64,000 bases of DNA from the NCBI GenBank assembly GCA_949287985.1, contig CASEIN010000052.1:1-64000 (forward strand). Direction: 5' to 3'. The notes beneath the pieces are model-generated. The model saw only the letters and a list, made by a program, of their open reading frames with translations. It did not search any database and was not told the origin of the DNA. The DNA is from Mucispirillum schaedleri (GTDB lineage: Bacteria > Chrysiogenota > Deferribacteres > Deferribacterales > Mucispirillaceae). Positions 63,159 to 64,000 of the stretch are shown here, in pieces; within the stretch, counting starts at the first letter, position 1, and each line of letters begins with the position of its first letter. The translations under genes and the position numbers were made by a program.

Positions 63159-63947
63159 ATGGTATTTTATTTTTCAGGCTCAGGCAACAGTTATTACGCA
63201 GCAAAGTTATTATCAGAAGGAATAGATACTCCCCTTATCTCCATAGCTGATGCTCTTAAGAAAATGGAGATGAACTTTGATGCCAGGCAGGATAAAGTAT
63301 GTGGCTTTGTTATGCCTATACATTTTTGGGGTGTGCCATATATTGTTACTGAGTTTATGAAAAATATTCAGCTTAAAACAAATGATGATACATATGTTTT
63401 TGTAGTTTTTACATGCGGGGGCGATACAGGGCAGGCTCCAAAACAGTTTGAAAAAATGCTTAAACAAATACATGTAAAACTAAATGCAGTTTTTTCAATT
63501 AAACAAATTGATATATTTGTTCCTATTTTTAAAGTCCCACCAAAAGATAAACGAGATGAAGAAGTTTTAAAAGCAAAAATAGAATGTGAAAATATACTTA
63601 TGCATATTAATGCCAGAGATAATGGGGATTTTAACTTAAATAAAAATAAACTTGCCTTTTTAGAAACTAAACTTTTATATCCAACCTACTCTTATTATAG
63701 AAATACATCAAAATTTAGAGTTTCTGATATGTGCACAGCATGTAAAAAGTGCGAAAAAATTTGCCCGTTACATGTTATTGAAATTATTGATAATAAACCT
63801 GTATGGAAAAAGAAAAAATGCACCCTGTGTTTAGCTTGCCTGCATATATGTCCATCTCAGGCTATTAATTATGGGAAAGTTCTTTTCTTTTTTGACAGTA
63901 AAAATAAGGGCAGATATAGAAACCCATATGCACCTAAAGGTTACTAG
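63159..63947 (+). CDS. EFR1-type flavodoxin-like/4Fe-4S ferredoxin protein
   Basis: This 262-residue protein has an N-terminal flavodoxin-like domain (YFSGSGNSYYAAKLL; FTCGGDTGQAP loop). The C-terminal domain has two 4Fe-4S motifs: CTACKKCEKICP and CTLCLACLHICP. EFR1 proteins are thought to move electrons in anaerobes. It starts 9 bases after the YajQ-family gene. Confidence 0.9.
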   Translation: MVFYFSGSGNSYYAAKLLSEGIDTPLISIADALKKMEMNFDARQDKVCGFVMPIHFWGVPYIVTEFMKNIQLKTNDDTYVFVVFTCGGDTGQAPKQFEKMLKQIHVKLNAVFSIKQIDIFVPIFKVPPKDKRDEEVLKAKIECENILMHINARDNGDFNLNKNKLAFLETKLLYPTYSYYRNTSKFRVSDMCTACKKCEKICPLHVIEIIDNKPVWKKKKCTLCLACLHICPSQAINYGKVLFFFDSKNKGRYRNPYAPKGY

Positions 63948-64000
63948 TGAAATATATAATATTTTTACTACTGGTTTTCTTTATTGGCTGTGCTGATACT
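63947..64000 (+). CDS. Start of a lipoprotein (cut by window edge)
   Basis: GTG at 63947 shares its G with the preceding TAG stop and opens a frame of 18 codons to the window end: a short hydrophobic signal ending in the lipobox FIGCA. AAAGG lies 5-9 bases upstream. Its identity is unknown. Confidence 0.6.
   Translation, partial: MKYIIFLLLVFFIGCADT

Overview
This 64 kb window comes from a very AT-rich Gram-negative bacterium. It carries lipoproteins with lipoboxes, a Tat-exported protein, a multihaem c-type cytochrome, a DapA/DapB/DapF lysine/peptidoglycan route and a chemoreceptor. The gene content and low GC would fit a host-associated member of the Deferribacterota (Mucispirillum-like). 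That is inference from gene content, not from a marker-gene comparison.

Layout. 1-37.4 kb is mostly ordinary chromosome. It holds rpsT; a yybP-ykoY (manganese) riboswitch driving a CaCA-type cation exchanger; one IS481-like element; a UPF0047/phasin-like/UbiB-kinase cluster; NhaC; a YyaL-like thioredoxin protein; a protoglobin-like/PsiE fusion; glgP; dut; rpsO-pnp; the rimP-nusA-ylxR-infB-rbfA-truB operon behind a hairpin-rich leader; an M20 dipeptidase; a CZB chemoreceptor; and dapF-dapA-dapB. smpB appears to be transcribed leaderless. It is separated from ssrA (tmRNA) by two tandem 123-bp repeats.

The 3' end of tmRNA is followed by a decayed integrase tail and a roughly 20-kb accessory island (about 38.05-59.1 kb). 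Its left part holds decayed DUF4160/DUF2442 genes and a candidate structured non-coding RNA with its own promoter and terminator. Its core is a run of eight minus-strand genes. In transcription order they encode a protein with two GHKL ATPase domains (histidine-kinase-like), a receiver-domain protein with an unassigned C-terminal half, a C5-cytosine DNA methyltransferase, a SNF2 helicase, a type III-like adenine methyltransferase (Mod), a type III-like helicase/nuclease (Res), a DUF262 protein and a HEPN protein. The mod gene is interrupted after about 80 codons by a run of ten G. Nine G would restore one continuous 1059-codon frame, so this looks like a phase-variable methyltransferase captured in the OFF state. 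The kinase/receiver/C5-methylase trio looks like a two-component-style module tied to DNA modification. AAA ATPase genes (DUF4143 and DUF234 types) flank the core.

From 59.2 kb to the end the window returns to chromosome-like genes: a five-haem cytochrome, lipoproteins (one strikingly Asn/Tyr/Gln-rich), mnmA, a YajQ-family protein, an EFR1-type ferredoxin/flavodoxin protein and the start of another lipoprotein.
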